From assembly GCA_963580275.1 (NCBI GenBank), contig OY756946.1, positions 34,755,380 through 34,819,379 on the forward strand: a DNA stretch of 64,000 nucleotides, written 5' to 3'. The position numbers and the translations under genes are program-made. Within the stretch, counting starts at the first letter, position 1. Each line of letters begins with the position of its first letter. The stretch comes from Crataegus laevigata (lineage: Eukaryota > Streptophyta > Magnoliopsida > Rosales > Rosaceae). The notes beneath the pieces were generated by a model, which did not search any database, was not told where the DNA came from, and was given only the letters and a program-made list of their open reading frames with translations. Shown here piece after piece: positions 36,477 through 48,875 of this stretch.

Positions 36477-37926
36477 TGATGAGTAGATTTTATATTATAT
36501 TTTAAACCCTATTCTTAGTATATTTTGGTTGCTATTTTGGAAGAATTTTGATACTTTGAATTGTATTTCCAATACAGGACTTTCGACTTCATCTGGAGCA
36601 AAACGTGGTCAAATGGACGAATTTTGGGGTAATTCCAGTTAGAGGATGTTCGTGAGTCAATTAGCTTGATCGTATCAAAATATCAGATTTTTCCACTACG
36701 CGGTTTATTTATGGTGATGAAATAAAGGAGCAGCGCGCGGTGTTGTTAAACTGACGTTTTGGGCCTATTTGGGCTTTTTGGCGTCCAAAATGATGTCTTT
36801 TCGGTTTGAGTCCTTCTGCAATTATGTTCGAGACATCTCAAACTTTATTCTAACCATTTTGGGCCTGTTTTGGAGCCCTGAAGATCCAAAAACGTGATAT
36901 TCTTTGTGGCTTGGCAGATTTCCCAAAGTTAGAATAGGAATGTATTTCTTAGTTATCTTATTCTATTGTATTTCCTAATTTTTAGAAGACCTTTTAGGGT
37001 TTTATTTTCTATAGTATAAATAAGGCTTTTAGCCATTAGGGTTCGGGACGCAACATTGGGGGAGAAGAACACATAACTTTTGGATTCAAGTTTATTTTCT
37101 AGGTGTTTTATATCCTTATTCTTAATGATATTTTGTTTTATGTTCTTCGTAACTAATTTTCGTTTGGTAGGGCGAAGCCTTGAGCCTTAGCATAAATATG
37201 TAATTTTTATTTTAATTTCTTATGATATTATGCAGACATACTTTGAATTGTTAATCACCGTTTTAAACTGTCTAATTGTCTTAATGCTTAGCTACCGTTA
37301 AGATGTTTAGATAAGTAATTTGATGCAATTTTTGTCGGAAGGTTCCCTGAAATTGACGTTGGCTTTTTGTGATTGATAATTGTAATTTCACTTAAGATGA
37401 ACACCAGGTCTTAAGGGTTGCATGGTTTTTCAAAGGGTTTTCATAAAGCATAATGAGTCTCTCATGTTCAGATTTGATCCGAACGTCCAGACGGATTGCA
37501 TGTTAGATATACGTTCTATGTTGGAGGTTCCAAGTAGAATATAAATTAGGAAAACCTAACCTTCAAAGTTGCATGTGTAATTCATAAGTAATTGGTAAAA
37601 CTATATAGAATTGTTAAAGTGACAGCGGAACCCTAGGCTTTTACAATTTGATTTTCAAAAACCCTTTTCTTTTAGTTTATTTTATTTTGTCACTTTGCTT
37701 AGTTGGTTTTATTAAATTCGTTTTTGTCATTTAAAATTCCAAAATCACCATTTTCCAAATCTTGTTTTAAAATAGTTAATTAAGAATTAGTTTAAATACA
37801 AATTATTCATTCAATTCCTGTGGAAAACGATCTTACTTGAGTCATTTATACTACAACTACCTTATTCTCTTGCAAGTATTTTATGTGATTTTATCCCTAC
37901 TTTTACAGGTGGTAAAATCTCTATCA
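36477..37926 (+). mobile_element. Probable solo LTR of a retrotransposon
   Basis: The segment starts TGATGAGTAGATTTT and ends TCTCTATCA. Its flanks are CCATG (36472-36476) and CCATA (37927-37931), a 5-bp duplication with one mismatch. A promoter-like TATAAATA lies near 37015. No primer site or coding sequence follows. Boundaries rest on TG/CA ends and the near duplication only. Confidence 0.5.
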
Positions 37927-39476
37927 CCATACAATAATCAGGCAGAGCTCAAAGGCTCGCCTAACTCATATATAGGAGAAGATATCCGTTTTCAGTTTTT
38001 ACTTTTTCTCATTTATCGCTTTAACTGGATGGTTTGAGTTGCATGCGTTTTTGTTTTTGTTTTTTTTGGTTTTTTTGTGTGTCTTTATCAATAAATAAAG
38101 TTATTACATGACTTTTGGTTCAGATTTGTTTTGCAGTTTTTTTTTTCATTAGTTTTTCTTAAGTTTAAGTATGTTATTGACCAAAAAATAATGTCTAAAA
38201 AAGTGAGTGTGATATTAATATATTAAATTCATATAAAAATCACTCCTACAATGAGTCGAAAAAGTTGTGTGTTATATATTAAACTCATGAGTGTGATACT
38301 TGTAAACTAATTTTGTAAAAAAAATTATGACTCACAGTTATTAAACTCACACTACTGAAGCAATATTGTTACAAGTATCAAACTCAGACCGATTGATTTT
38401 ATACATTGGTATCACACAGTCAAATTACCGTGAAAGACCAGCTTCATTGCTTTAGTTATAGTTTTTGTTGTCATGAAAGGAAATGTTATTATAACCAGTA
38501 TTGTATGAATTGCAGGTTAATTAATTTGTTCCTTTTATGGATCATGAATGTAAAAGGTATGGATCTGGCAAATTTTTTTTTTTTTATAAATTGAAGGAAA
38601 TAAAGGCATGGTTCGGCAAGTTGTGTTGGAAGACGTAAGACCCAAAATCTTATCTCAGGAGAATAAATTAAAAGATAAGGAAAAGTATTCATGCATTATT
38701 GTTTAATATTGGTCAAATAGTACATGAATTGAGTGGCAAATATGCTGGAAGATAAACACCATGGAATTTGGGGATGCAAGGATTGTGGAAAAACTGAAGC
38801 TAGCATTGCTAGTTCTTAAACCATTGACCAAAAGAGGAGGACTTTAGTAATTAAGAATATATTAGTACTTTCATAACAACTTTTAGTTATAATTATTAGC
38901 AATTTTAAAATGTGGTTATAATTCTGGACCAAATTTTGATTATTTTTCCAAATTTCCCTTGCTATTTCCATGACAACTACTATAATCAAGCATTAAGATC
39001 ATTTGGGCAAGATAGTTTATGGGAGAGACCAAAGAGAGTTCCTCCCGGCACCGACATTTTCAACCCCACCTATATAGGCTTTGCTCATGCTGCAAGAATA
39101 TTTAAGTTCAGACTGGATTTGGCAACTTTGACATGTTGCAGGTGGGTTATCTATGATATTATGAAAACCGAACATGTTATCATAGAAGACAAACATAGCT
39201 ATTTAAATTGACGGGAGATAGAAGAAAAGCGAACATATTATTATGAAATTTCAGTATATAGTTACAAGCACAAGTAGTACAACTCTGACTCTCGCAAATT
39301 GGAGAGCCTTATTGGCTTAGGGTCGTCATTTTTAGTTACAAGAAGTACAAATAAACAAGCCAAATTGGAGCCAGCGATATAAATAAAAAGCTTACAAGTG
39401 AACAAACTAAACTCTAGAGAGCAGGGAACCCAACTAACCCCTCTTTATTTTCCAGCAAAGTTTTAGCTGCTCCTTG
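37927..39476. other. Spacer downstream of P450 copy 2
   Basis: Mostly AT-rich with no gene. It contains a short exon-like stretch (38993-39139), described separately. The last 300 bases match the 3' flank of P450 copy 1. Confidence 0.5.
38993..39139 (+). pseudogene. Exon-like fragment of an unrecognised protein
   Basis: An open stretch reads RSFGQDSLWERPKRVPPGTD and NPTYIGFAHAARIFKFRLD, ending near a CAGGTGGG context. The amino acid composition is coding-like in AT-rich noncoding DNA. I could not place it in a family, and no partner exons were seen. Confidence 0.35.
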
Positions 39477-42055
39477 TCACAACTTCTTCACCAAGAGATC
39501 AACACCATGTTCTGGCTCTACGACCAATCTAAGAGTAGGCGCATGGCGGTACTTGGGAGAAAGCGAGAAGGAGAAGTTGGATACTAAGAGAGCTATCAGA
39601 ACCTTGAGTTCAACCATGGCAAAGTTCTGTCCGAGACACACTCGAGGACCAACTCCGAATGGCATGTACAAGTGTGGAAGCTTGCAAGCTCCTGTGATCC
39701 CATTCGCAAACCTGTTGGGGTTGAACGCATACGAATCTGGTCCCCATAATTCCGGATCAGTGTGCAATGTTATCACCATTATCCAAACATTGATACCCTT
39801 TGGAACGTGAATGTCCCCGAACTTCATGTCCTTGAAAGCCTCCCTTGACACCACACTAACCGGGGGATATAGGCGCAATGATTCATGAATCACCATTGTT
39901 AGCTGCACACATCATTCAAACAGTCAAGTTTATCGTAACTGATACGTGCAAAATTTACATGTAAATGAGATTAAAGACCGGGCGTTGTATACTACCATGC
40001 AAGATTTTAATAACCGACTTGAGATTATCTCAAAACATGTAGTTTTTTAACATGGAAAATTCTAGACGTTGATCATGTAAAACGTATTTAAATTCTAGAC
40101 GTTGATCATGTAAAACGTACATCTTAATCAGAGAGTTATATAGTACTACGTCTTAATAATAAAACATGTGTAGTGCTATTCACACACCCTATTTCACCTC
40201 CCACACACCTTTATTAAGATCATATACCTGTTTCATGTTGCGAGCCATTTCAGCATCTGTAACGTGGCCCAGGCAAACTTGAAGGGCCTCTGCTCTGACA
40301 CGTTCTTGCCATTCTTGGTTCGAAGCCAACAGCATGAGGCACCATGTGGCTGAAACTGCTGTGGTTTCATACCCGGCCAAGTATATGTTCTTGCAGTTAT
40401 CAACGATGAAGCGATCTGTTGCCTCTTGGCTAAGGTTACTGTTTTTAGCACCCTCAAGAATAATTTGCAATAAGTCTTTCTCATATTCTACTGCCCGTCT
40501 TTCCTTCACTATCTGCAGTATCAAAGAGCTAGCCTCCTTTTCTAAGGCCCAAACTTCCCTATTGCTCTTCGTGGGAAGGTGCCTGCAACAAGATTATGGG
40601 TAAACAAGTATTGATTTTTAGAATAATGGTGCATGTGACATCTCCACAACGGGGATGCCATGACAGTAAAGTCAATCAACTATTGTTATGTGGGAATGTT
40701 AAAACGTATGGTAGCACATGATTGGTTTGGGATGCCACCACAACGGCATCCCAGTTGTAGGTAAGTTTTCCCAATGGTGAGTACCTCATTCCAGGAATTC
40801 CGGCCAGAAAAGCTTTCCTGCCCATAGCCTCCTGGAGTTGCTTTAGTTTCCGAAATATCTCCTCCCCTTTGGAATAGTTGCTTCCAAAACAAGCTCTTGA
40901 GATAGCATCGCCAGAGAAGCTTCCCATGTAGCTGCCTATTTTTATGTCAGAAATTCCTCCCTCTGCCTCGATTCTACTGTTCCACGAATTTATCAGAGTA
41001 ATTGTAGACTCCGTAATTAAGTTAATCATTCCCTGCAGGGTGACCATATATAACTACAATCAAAGCAAAGAAGGTGGCCTAGAGATTTTTTCTTTCGACC
41101 ATATTTTGATTTCAAATATGATACCAAAGGACCGCCACTAGAAATATTACTACACCCTTGATCGTTAAATAACGACTCCTTAAGAGCATATACCTTAACT
41201 TTCTCCATGCATAGTTCAGGAGCAATGATTTTGCGCTGATGAACCCACGAGGAGCCGTTTGAGGTTAAAATACCTTGACCAAGCAAAGGACCGCGCTCTT
41301 TAAATTGATACGTTGGTTTCCCCAAGTCCAAGGATGTGCATGTTATAATGTCCCTCACTGCATCAGGTTGGTGCACACATAATATCTGTGTGTTTCCAAG
41401 TGCAAACACAAATACTTCACCTGTAGAAAAATTTCCACTACCCTTTAGCAGACATAATCTTCATCATTGAGAAGAAAGCAACTTAATTTGGCATCCTAAT
41501 GTCCATAAAATCTGAATATATAATTATATATGCATATACCACATAGCTTTCTCAAGTACGTCTCAAATTACTTTTGTAGGTAACCTAAAAGTCTCACGTC
41601 ATAGAAAAAAAAACCTTCCAAGGTCTTATAAGGGGTTAGATTATACTCCTAATATTGCTTATGATTGAACCTCGACTTCCCTCAACGTGGAAGTTGTGTC
41701 CTCACATGTGCTGAGGAGGATCATGACACAAACATAATACTAAAAGGATAATTATATGTATATAGTTACCATATAGCTTCTTCCACTTCTCAATAAATGG
41801 AAAGAGAAGAGCAGCACAGTTGTGAGAGGTCGGGCGTTCACTGTTGGAATTGCTGGAGCCTCGAGCCTTCTTTATTTCCAAAATATTTCCCAGAAGAATA
41901 GTAGGTGGAGGTCCATTGATTCCTTGCTTGGTTAGCAAGGATCGAAGCCTCTTTGGCTTCGCAACAAGCCCGTTGTAGAGACGTGCCACCAATCCTATAA
42001 ACCCTAGCAACACAAGGGACAGGAACACTTTTGCATCAAAGTGGAGGAGCTGCAT
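39477..42055 (-). CDS. CYP714: Cytochrome P450, CYP714 family, copy 2
   Basis: Five exons (42055-41770, 41420-41194, 41032-40785, 40582-40228, 39902-39477) of exactly the same lengths as in copy 1 give 513 residues. Motifs present: anchor FLSLVLLGFIGLVARL, hinge GPPPTILLGN, WVHQRK, AGYETTA, ESLR, NPNRF and the heme loop PFGVGPRVCLGQ. In the last exon copies 1 and 2 differ at only about six of 143 residues, pointing to recent tandem duplication. It lacks the MITE in intron 1. Intron 4 has a 33-bp tandem duplication (about 40056-40120) and a half-MITE insertion (about 40168-40205). No lesion seen. Function is as uncertain as for copy 1. Confidence 0.93.
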
Positions 42056-42423
42056 TGATGCAATTAGACTTGTTCGTGCAGCTGGGAAACCGTAGCAGAC
42101 TTGTTAGAATTTTGACAAGGAAGAGAAGAATAAAAAAAATATATAATTCAGACTTGCTTCTTTTTGTCTAATGATTTGCTTGTTGTTTCTTGGAACTTAA
42201 AGATCGATTCTATGTTTAGAGTCTAGGCTTGTTTTCAACTCCACACCATTTTACATTTCTACAGTCTCTCTCATGTATAGAAAAGGCAAATGGCCGAAGA
42301 TAATTTTCCAAAGCACTACGTGGCTTGGCTGCTTAAAGCAAATGGCTGAAAATAACACTACTTGACTGTTGAAAGTTCAATCGCCACCCCTACTGATTTC
42401 TATTCACATTTCGAATATGTATC
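42056..42423. other. Upstream region of P450 copy 2
   Basis: Only the first 50 bases match copy 1. The rest shows no recognisable element. Confidence 0.4.
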
Positions 42424-42680
42424 CACCAACAACAACAACAACAGTCTTTTCCTATTAAGTGGGGTCGGCTATATGAATTCTAGAACGTCATTGTGCTCGG
42501 TCCTGTGTCATGTCGTCTGTTAAATCCAAATACTCTAAGTCTTTTCTTAGAGTCTCTTCCAAAGTCTTCCTAGATCTTCATCTACCCCTTCGGCCCTGAA
42601 CTTCTATCCGTAGTCGCATTTTCTAATCAGAACGTCAGTAAGCTTTCGTTGCACAGGTCAAAACCACCTGCTGAACTTTG
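42424..42680 (-). mobile_element. 3' end of an RTE-type LINE, 5' truncated
   Basis: The minus strand carries the decayed C-terminus of a LINE ORF2: it reads, with stops, as a KDLEYLDLT...MTQ...RSRIHIADPT-like sequence. It ends in a (TTG)n tail, seen on the plus strand as (CAA)n at 42426-42441. The block TTAAGTGGGGTCGGCTATAT is typical of this plant LINE tail. Truncation at the 5' side is usual for LINE copies. Confidence 0.75.
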
Positions 42681-42917
42681 GGTACTGAAAAGTTAGTATC
42701 CATTTTACACGCTTGACCGTAACCTTACTCTTTTCTATCTTTGTAACCAAACACAACCTCACCCTTAAAACTGTTACCAAACATGAATGCTTGGTTATTT
42801 GAGGCTGTTTGGTTGGCCAGCTCTATGTTGAGTCTTAGCTTCTTTCCTACTCGGTGAAGAGCCAATACTCTCTTTTATCTTTATCTTTTGTTTAATCCGT
42901 CAAGTGTACAATATTAT

Positions 42918-43010
42918 TATAAAAAATGCTACAAGTGTGGCAAATTCGGACACTATACTAATAAGTGTAGAGTCAAAAACACCATCAACCAACTGAAGAT
43001 CTCGAATTTC
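42918..43010 (+). pseudogene. CCHC zinc-knuckle relic of a retroelement
   Basis: A short frame reads CYKCGKFGHYTNKC followed by a basic RVKNTINQLKIS, the pattern of a nucleic-acid-binding knuckle of Gag-like or endogenous pararetroviral proteins. Only this fragment is visible; nothing else of the parent element was found. Confidence 0.5.
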
Positions 43011-44109
43011 TCAATCAATCTCTCTCCTCCATCGAATTGAACCCTGCCCAATCACACCTAACCTTCTCATTCGCCATGGCAGTACTTATGCACCTGCTCA
43101 CTCGCCGGTCGCGACTTGGCGCTGCTTACTTTCCTTGCCGCCATGGTTGCGTCGGGAAAAAGGTGGTCGATTTGGGGCGGGTTCGACGGAAGAGAGATGA
43201 AGGAGGAGGATAGGTGGATGCGGTCGACGGAGGCGTTTGGCTACGAATTTCTCCAAATCTCCATTGCAGCAGCTCTAGGGGGAATACGAGGTGTTTGGTT
43301 ACGAAGATTGTAATAGTCTGAGGTGATTTAACACGAGCAGATGTCAAATTTTTATTGGTGGTCAGTGAAATTAAATACTGACTAGTCTGTAATCAAGTAT
43401 TATCTTGTATTCATGATTTATCATACAAAAAGTTTTTTCGTTTTGCGAGGATTGAAAGAGTAACGTCTAATCTTATTTTTACATTACAAAGAAGTTATTT
43501 TCATAACTCAACTCGTTACTTTTTGGTCAAAAAGGAGCACTCGCATCTCAAACTATAATCCATGCATAGTCGATAAATTTTTAATAGCAAATTTCATAAA
43601 ATAAAACCTCACACGTTTGTTTTGCGCCATTTTTTTCTGCCTTGAGGCCTCTTATCCATGTTCGTCGGTTTTCTTCTCTTCACCAAGCCTGGCAACAACT
43701 CTTTTACAAGGAGAAAATTATGTATCTGGACGCTAAATTATTACAAAATACTACCAGAAAAAGTGGCAGAGTGGAAAGAGTGGGTTGAACTTTGGTAGGA
43801 GGAGAAACTTTTGAGCGACAATCACGGCATCATGTAGTGTTACGGTCGTGTATAATTAACATAATACTAGGCAACAATGTGACGATCACACCAAAAAACT
43901 TCTCCGGTCGAAAGCAAGGAGCTAAAGATACGTGTAGAATTGAGAACGAAATAATAGAATCAGCTGGAGCTTGTGGCCTTCAGGCCTTGTACATTTGAAA
44001 GAAGAGAGGCCTACCTCGATCGTTATTGAAAAGAGGAAGAGACCCCAACTAAATGAGACACTGCCTTCCTGCCTTTATTTTCGGGGATGAACAGAAAATA
44101 AAGGGTTTT
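43011..44109. other. Spacer without recognised genes
   Basis: Short GC-rich ORFs at 43116-43347 overlap on both strands and match nothing I know. No structured repeat was seen. Confidence 0.4.
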
Positions 44110-44240
44110 ATTGCCCACACACTCATTTTTGCCTCTTACATACCTCTTTCAATTTTCGGTCGTCGGAAATGAATTGAAAAAAATCAAAATGACAAAAAAT
44201 AACGGGTGCATAGGAAGTAAAAATGAGTGTGTGGATAACA
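44110..44240. mobile_element. MITE, family M2, copy 1
   Basis: CCACACACTCATTTTTGCCT near 44114 is inverted at the right end (AAAAATGAGTGTGTGG to about 44234). The interior has TTTCGGTCGTCGGAAATGAA, shared with the copy at 54515-54658. Confidence 0.75.
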
Positions 44241-45534
44241 TAACCCAATATAAATTTCAAATAAACAATTGAATTGGGAAAGTTATAAAACTATATACAA
44301 GGTTGACCAACAGTGGCCCTGTGGTTGGGACTAATTTCAAATTCATATTTCACACGGCATGTTCTGGGTTCAATAGGTAGGGGAAGCTGAAATACATCTG
44401 TAAGTATTTTCGGCCCCAAAAAAGTTGACTAACGTGAAGAAGCTACTAGCTGATCATTTTCTTTTCTTTTCTTTTAAAAAAAAAATCAACATTAGCAAAA
44501 CTTTCAGTGTCATATTTGCAGGGGCGTAACCAGTCAGCGCCTCCATCAGTTCACAGCTACTTCAACCTTCTTCTCTTCAGTTTGTTGTATTGATATTTTG
44601 TTGTTTGGTATATATGTGAGTTGGTTATCTTTTTATTGTTTATGTATAGATGTGTATTTTGAGGGGTAAAGCTGACTAAGTACCCCCCTCAAAAAAAAAA
44701 AAACAACCCCCCCCCCCCCCACAGTCGTGTATGTTTTGTTTATTAATAAAATTCATTTGTACCTTCGAATTTTCTTTAAAATCTTCAATCTGATTAGATT
44801 TGTAACTTCGAAAAGGTATGAAAACAACTTATATTGCGCCAAAATTTCTGCAACACTTTCCGTTGAGGTAAGCAAAAAGTTAGCTTAAAATCCAACTCAC
44901 TAGAGTTTCAAATTTTGGTTACTCTCCATATTAAGTTGTTTCTCAGTGTGTGCGAATAATGAACAATTTATAAGAACGGCAAATAGTAGTGAAACTTTTA
45001 GTTGCCATATTTGTTTCCCGGTGTATGTGAACACTAAACAATAGTAGTATGGGGAATTATAATAAGATGCCAAATGTCGTAGTGAAAACGCTCGTATGTG
45101 TTTTAGTTGAAAACACTTTTATTAGAAGCATGTCAAATAATTAATTAGAAATCAAAGTTATATCATGAATTAACTCACTATGAAGCTTTTGCTTTCATCG
45201 GCACTATGCTTATGTAATTCATGAACATTTTTTACTTAATTTGTCAAAGCGTTTTTTGTTATTTCAACTCTTTATTAAAATACTTTCAAACAAGCTCTAA
45301 AAATAGTAGCCAAAACCAAAATATGAAGGCAACATAAAAGACTTTATCCCAAATTCCCATCAAAATTTGAAAATTGAACTTTTACATAGCTTGAAAGTTA
45401 AAACTAGCCCTCACCATTTGGGCTAAACAATCATGGATATATTATTTGGGAAAACAAATACAGGCTTAAACAAGTGAGCAAACTAAAACCCTAAACGAAA
45501 TAATAAGTTGCTAATTATCTTTTTTTTTTTAAGT
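44241..45534. other. Spacer downstream of P450 copy 3
   Basis: No gene. It contains the SINE candidate, an A-run followed by a C-run (44689-44721), and a diffuse inverted repeat (45080-45300). Confidence 0.45.
44297..44430 (+). mobile_element. Possible tRNA-derived SINE
   Basis: A polymerase III-like A box (AGTGGCCCTGTGGTTGGG, about 44312) is followed at a suitable distance by a B box (GGGTTCAATAGG, about 44367). No target duplication was found, so this is tentative. Confidence 0.35.
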
Positions 45535-46372
45535 TCACAGCTTCCTCACTAGGAGATCGACTCCATGCTCAGGCTCTATAACCAACGTAAGAGCAGGTCC
45601 GTGTCTGTACTTGGGAGAGAGTGAGAAGGAGAAGTTGGAAACTAAGAGAGCTATCAGAATCTTGAGTTCAACCATGGCCAAGTTCTGTCCAAGACACACT
45701 CGGGGTCCCATCCCAAATGGCATGTACAAGTGTGGAAGCTTGCAAGCGCCTGTAATCCCATTGGCAAACCTATCTGGGTTGAACACGTAGGCATCTGGGC
45801 CCCATATTTCTGGATCAGTGTGTAGGGTTGCCACTGTGGTCCAAACATTGACACCCTTTGGGATGTTAATGTCCCTAAATTTCATGTCCTTAAGGGCCTC
45901 CCTTGACATCACGGTAACTGGAGGATATAGGCGCAGTGATTCATGAATCACCATAGTTAGCTGCACAGGTTTAAATGTGTTAATCTAATTTACATGGCAA
46001 CACTAAGTAGTGCTTATATATTGACTACACATATAGTTAATCACCATTGTGAGCTGTACAAGTTAAAAAGTTAATCAAGTTAATACAGTCATGATTCACA
46101 AACTAACGACTAACAGAAAGTCTATAATATGTCACATATTGAGTACAGATAGTTAACTAATAATTATTAATTCCTCTTTAAAACTAATTACAACAAAAAG
46201 GGCACTAGTTACAAAGCACATGATAACTGATACAAAAACGTGACAGAAGTACAAAAGTATAACTTGTTTTGTAATAGCATATTTTTAGTGTTAGCTACCT
46301 CAGCAACAACTACGTGTTTTCTTAGTGGTTATTTCTCATTTTTCTTTAGTGCTTATATGACACACACACACA

Positions 46373-46461
<89 letters not shown>

Positions 46462-48875
46462 TAATCAAATGAAACACCATACCTGTTTCATCTGACGAAT
46501 CATATCATTATCCGGAATACAGCCTTGGCAAACTTGAAGGGCCTCTGTTCTCACACGTTCTTGCCATTTTGGGTTTGAAGCCAACAACATGAGGCACCAC
46601 GTGGCGGAAACCGCCGTGGTTTCATAGCCGGCCAAGTATATGTTTTTGCAGTTATCAACAATGAATCGGTCTGTAGCCTCTTGGCTGAGGTCACTGTTTA
46701 TAGCACCCTCAAGAATCATTTGTAACAGGTCTTTCTCATATCCTGCTGCCCGCCTTTCCTTCACTACTCGAAGTATTAAAGTGCTGGCCTCCTTTTCCAA
46801 TGCCCAAGCTTCCCTGTTGCTCTTTGTGGGAAGATGTCTTAAAAAATATAGCAATTATTTAAGATTATGGGGATCTAAATGTACTAATTTAAGATCAATA
46901 TAAAGTTACACGTATAGCAATGCTTAAGGGGTCTGCGTTAGCACGTTAACACAATGCTTAGGGTGACTATTGAAGGCCTCGTTTTGTATTGTTTTTATTT
47001 TTTTTTTCACCGAAAAAATGTTTAGATTATTTAAAAAACAATGGCTTCAGAGCAACAACTTCTGCTTTCATAAGAAGTGGAACTGTCTTTAATAAACCTT
47101 ATCAATTCCCATCACACTGTAATTAGGTTTTTAAAAAGACATTGTCTACCCTTATCTTGTGAAAAACTATAGCAAACAGCCCACTGTGCTTTCTTTAAAA
47201 TTCAGGACTAACGAATTGAATGTTATATTGTAAGAAAAATTGAAACTCGGGTATAATTATGTAAATACCATATGTTTGCTCAAGGACAAAACCCTACTTT
47301 CCGAGACTAATAACACTTCAATTTGCTCTAAATATAATTATATAAATAAGAAAACCTTAGCCCAAGTACCTCATCCCAGGAACTCCGGTCAAAAAGAGTT
47401 TCTTGGACATAGCCTCCTGGAGATTTCTTAGTTTATGAAATATCTCTTCTCCTTTGGAATAGTTGCTTCCAAAACAAGCTCTTGAGATAACATCACCAGA
47501 GAAGCTTCTCATGTAGCTATCAATTTTTATCTCAGCAATTCCTCCTTCGGCTGTTTCAATCTTACTGTTCCAAGAATTTACCAGAGTAGTTGTAGACTCT
47601 GTGATTAGGTTAATCATTCCCTGCACGATCAGTTGCCACAATCAGAATCAAACCAAGGCAACGTACGATCATCTGTGCATGGTGCTATTAGTTTGCCATG
47701 AATGTTATATAATTATAGAAATACCTTGACTTTGTCCATGTATAGTTCAGGAGCAATCAATTTGCGTTGGTGAACCCACGAGGGGCCATTTGAGGTTAAA
47801 ATACCTTGACCTAGCAGTGGACCTCGCTCTTTAAATTGATATGTTGGCTTCCCCAAGTCCAAGGACGTGCATGTTGTTATCTCTCGTACTACATCTGGTT
47901 GGTTCACACACAATATTTGTGTGTTGCCAAGTGCAAACGCAAATACTTCACCTGCGGATAATTAATTTAACATAGAGTGAGACAGAAATAAACAAGGGTA
48001 GAAAATGAATGTGAAAAAAATCATTTCCCAATAAAGAAAGTAATTAAATGTATGCATGTCAAAGCCTTTGTCCCGACAAGGTCTCTTTCCCAAAGGAAAA
48101 AGTTTTACATATTCGTAGCTAGTAAAAAGTTGTTTTACATAGTTGTGTTGTCTGAACTGAGATTTTGTAACGAGAAATTTAAGGGATTCTCTTAAAAGTG
48201 ACTCTCTATGGACTCTCTGACACTTCATAGTTTAACGTAATTTATGTGCCAACAATTATAAAATATTGTGCTAAAAATATGAGGTGGTAGAGAGTCTCAC
48301 TTTTGAGAGAGTCCCTTTAGCGTTTCATAAGTAACATAATGTATGTACGTATAATGCTAAAAAAATGCGTGTATATATGTTGTGTATGCATATGAAGAAA
48401 AACACTTTCCTATCCCGGAGATGGTATGTACCACCCCCCCCCCCCCCCTCTTTTCTTTTTCTTTTTTTTTTAAATGTAATGAGTAAAAAAGAGAGAAAAG
48501 GGATATATAGGTCCCTTTACATGTAAATGTTGAGGAGATCAAGGTCATAAACATGGTATACTCTATATAAATTTACGTATGCATACCATATTGCTTCCTC
48601 CACTTCTCAAAAAATGGAAAGACAAGAGCAGCGCAATTGTGAGAGCTGGGGATTAATCCACTGGTAGAATTGCTGGAGCCTCGAGCCTTCTTTATCTCCA
48701 TAATATTTCCCAGAAGAAGAGTAGGTGGAGGTCCATTGATGCCTTGCTTAGTTAGCAAGGACCTCAGCCTCTTCGGCTTCGCAACAAGCCCATCATACAA
48801 CCGCACAAACAACCCCATAAACCCTAGAAACACAAGGGACATCAACATTTTCGCATCAAACTGAAGAAGCTCCAT
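45535..48875 (-). CDS. CYP714: Cytochrome P450, CYP714 family, copy 3
   Basis: Five exons (48875-48587, 47951-47725, 47620-47370, 46837-46483, 45960-45535), in the same phases as copies 1 and 2, give 515 residues. One extra codon lies in exon 1 and one in exon 3. Motifs: anchor SLVFLGFMGLFVRL, hinge GPPPTLLLGN, WVHQRK, AGYETTA, ESLR, NPDRF and the heme loop PFGMGPRVCLGQ. It is clearly more divergent from copies 1 and 2 than they are from each other. Intron 1 holds a MITE (48173-48330) and a C-run; intron 4 a long CA/TA microsatellite adjoining exon 4. Its upstream flank is duplicated at 55 kb. No lesion seen. Confidence 0.93.
46360..46460. repeat. Compound (CA)n(TA)n microsatellite
   Basis: About 45 bases of CA repeats, once interrupted by TA, then about 55 bases of TA repeats. 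It lies in intron 4 of P450 copy 3, about 20 bases beyond the exon 4 donor, and is likely length-variable. Confidence 0.95.
48173..48330. mobile_element. MITE, family M3, intact copy in P450 copy 3 intron 1
   Basis: The left end TTAAGGGATTCTCTTAAAAG is the inverse of the right end (CTTTTGAGAGAGTCCCTTTA). The interior has AGTTTAACGTAATTTATGTG and GCCAACAATTATAAAATATT. The same body, split by nested insertions, occurs at 56473-58365. Confidence 0.78.

Noticed and set aside
46240..46464. ORF of 74 codons ending in THTH/IYIY runs
   Set aside because: It is a translation of the CA/TA microsatellite.
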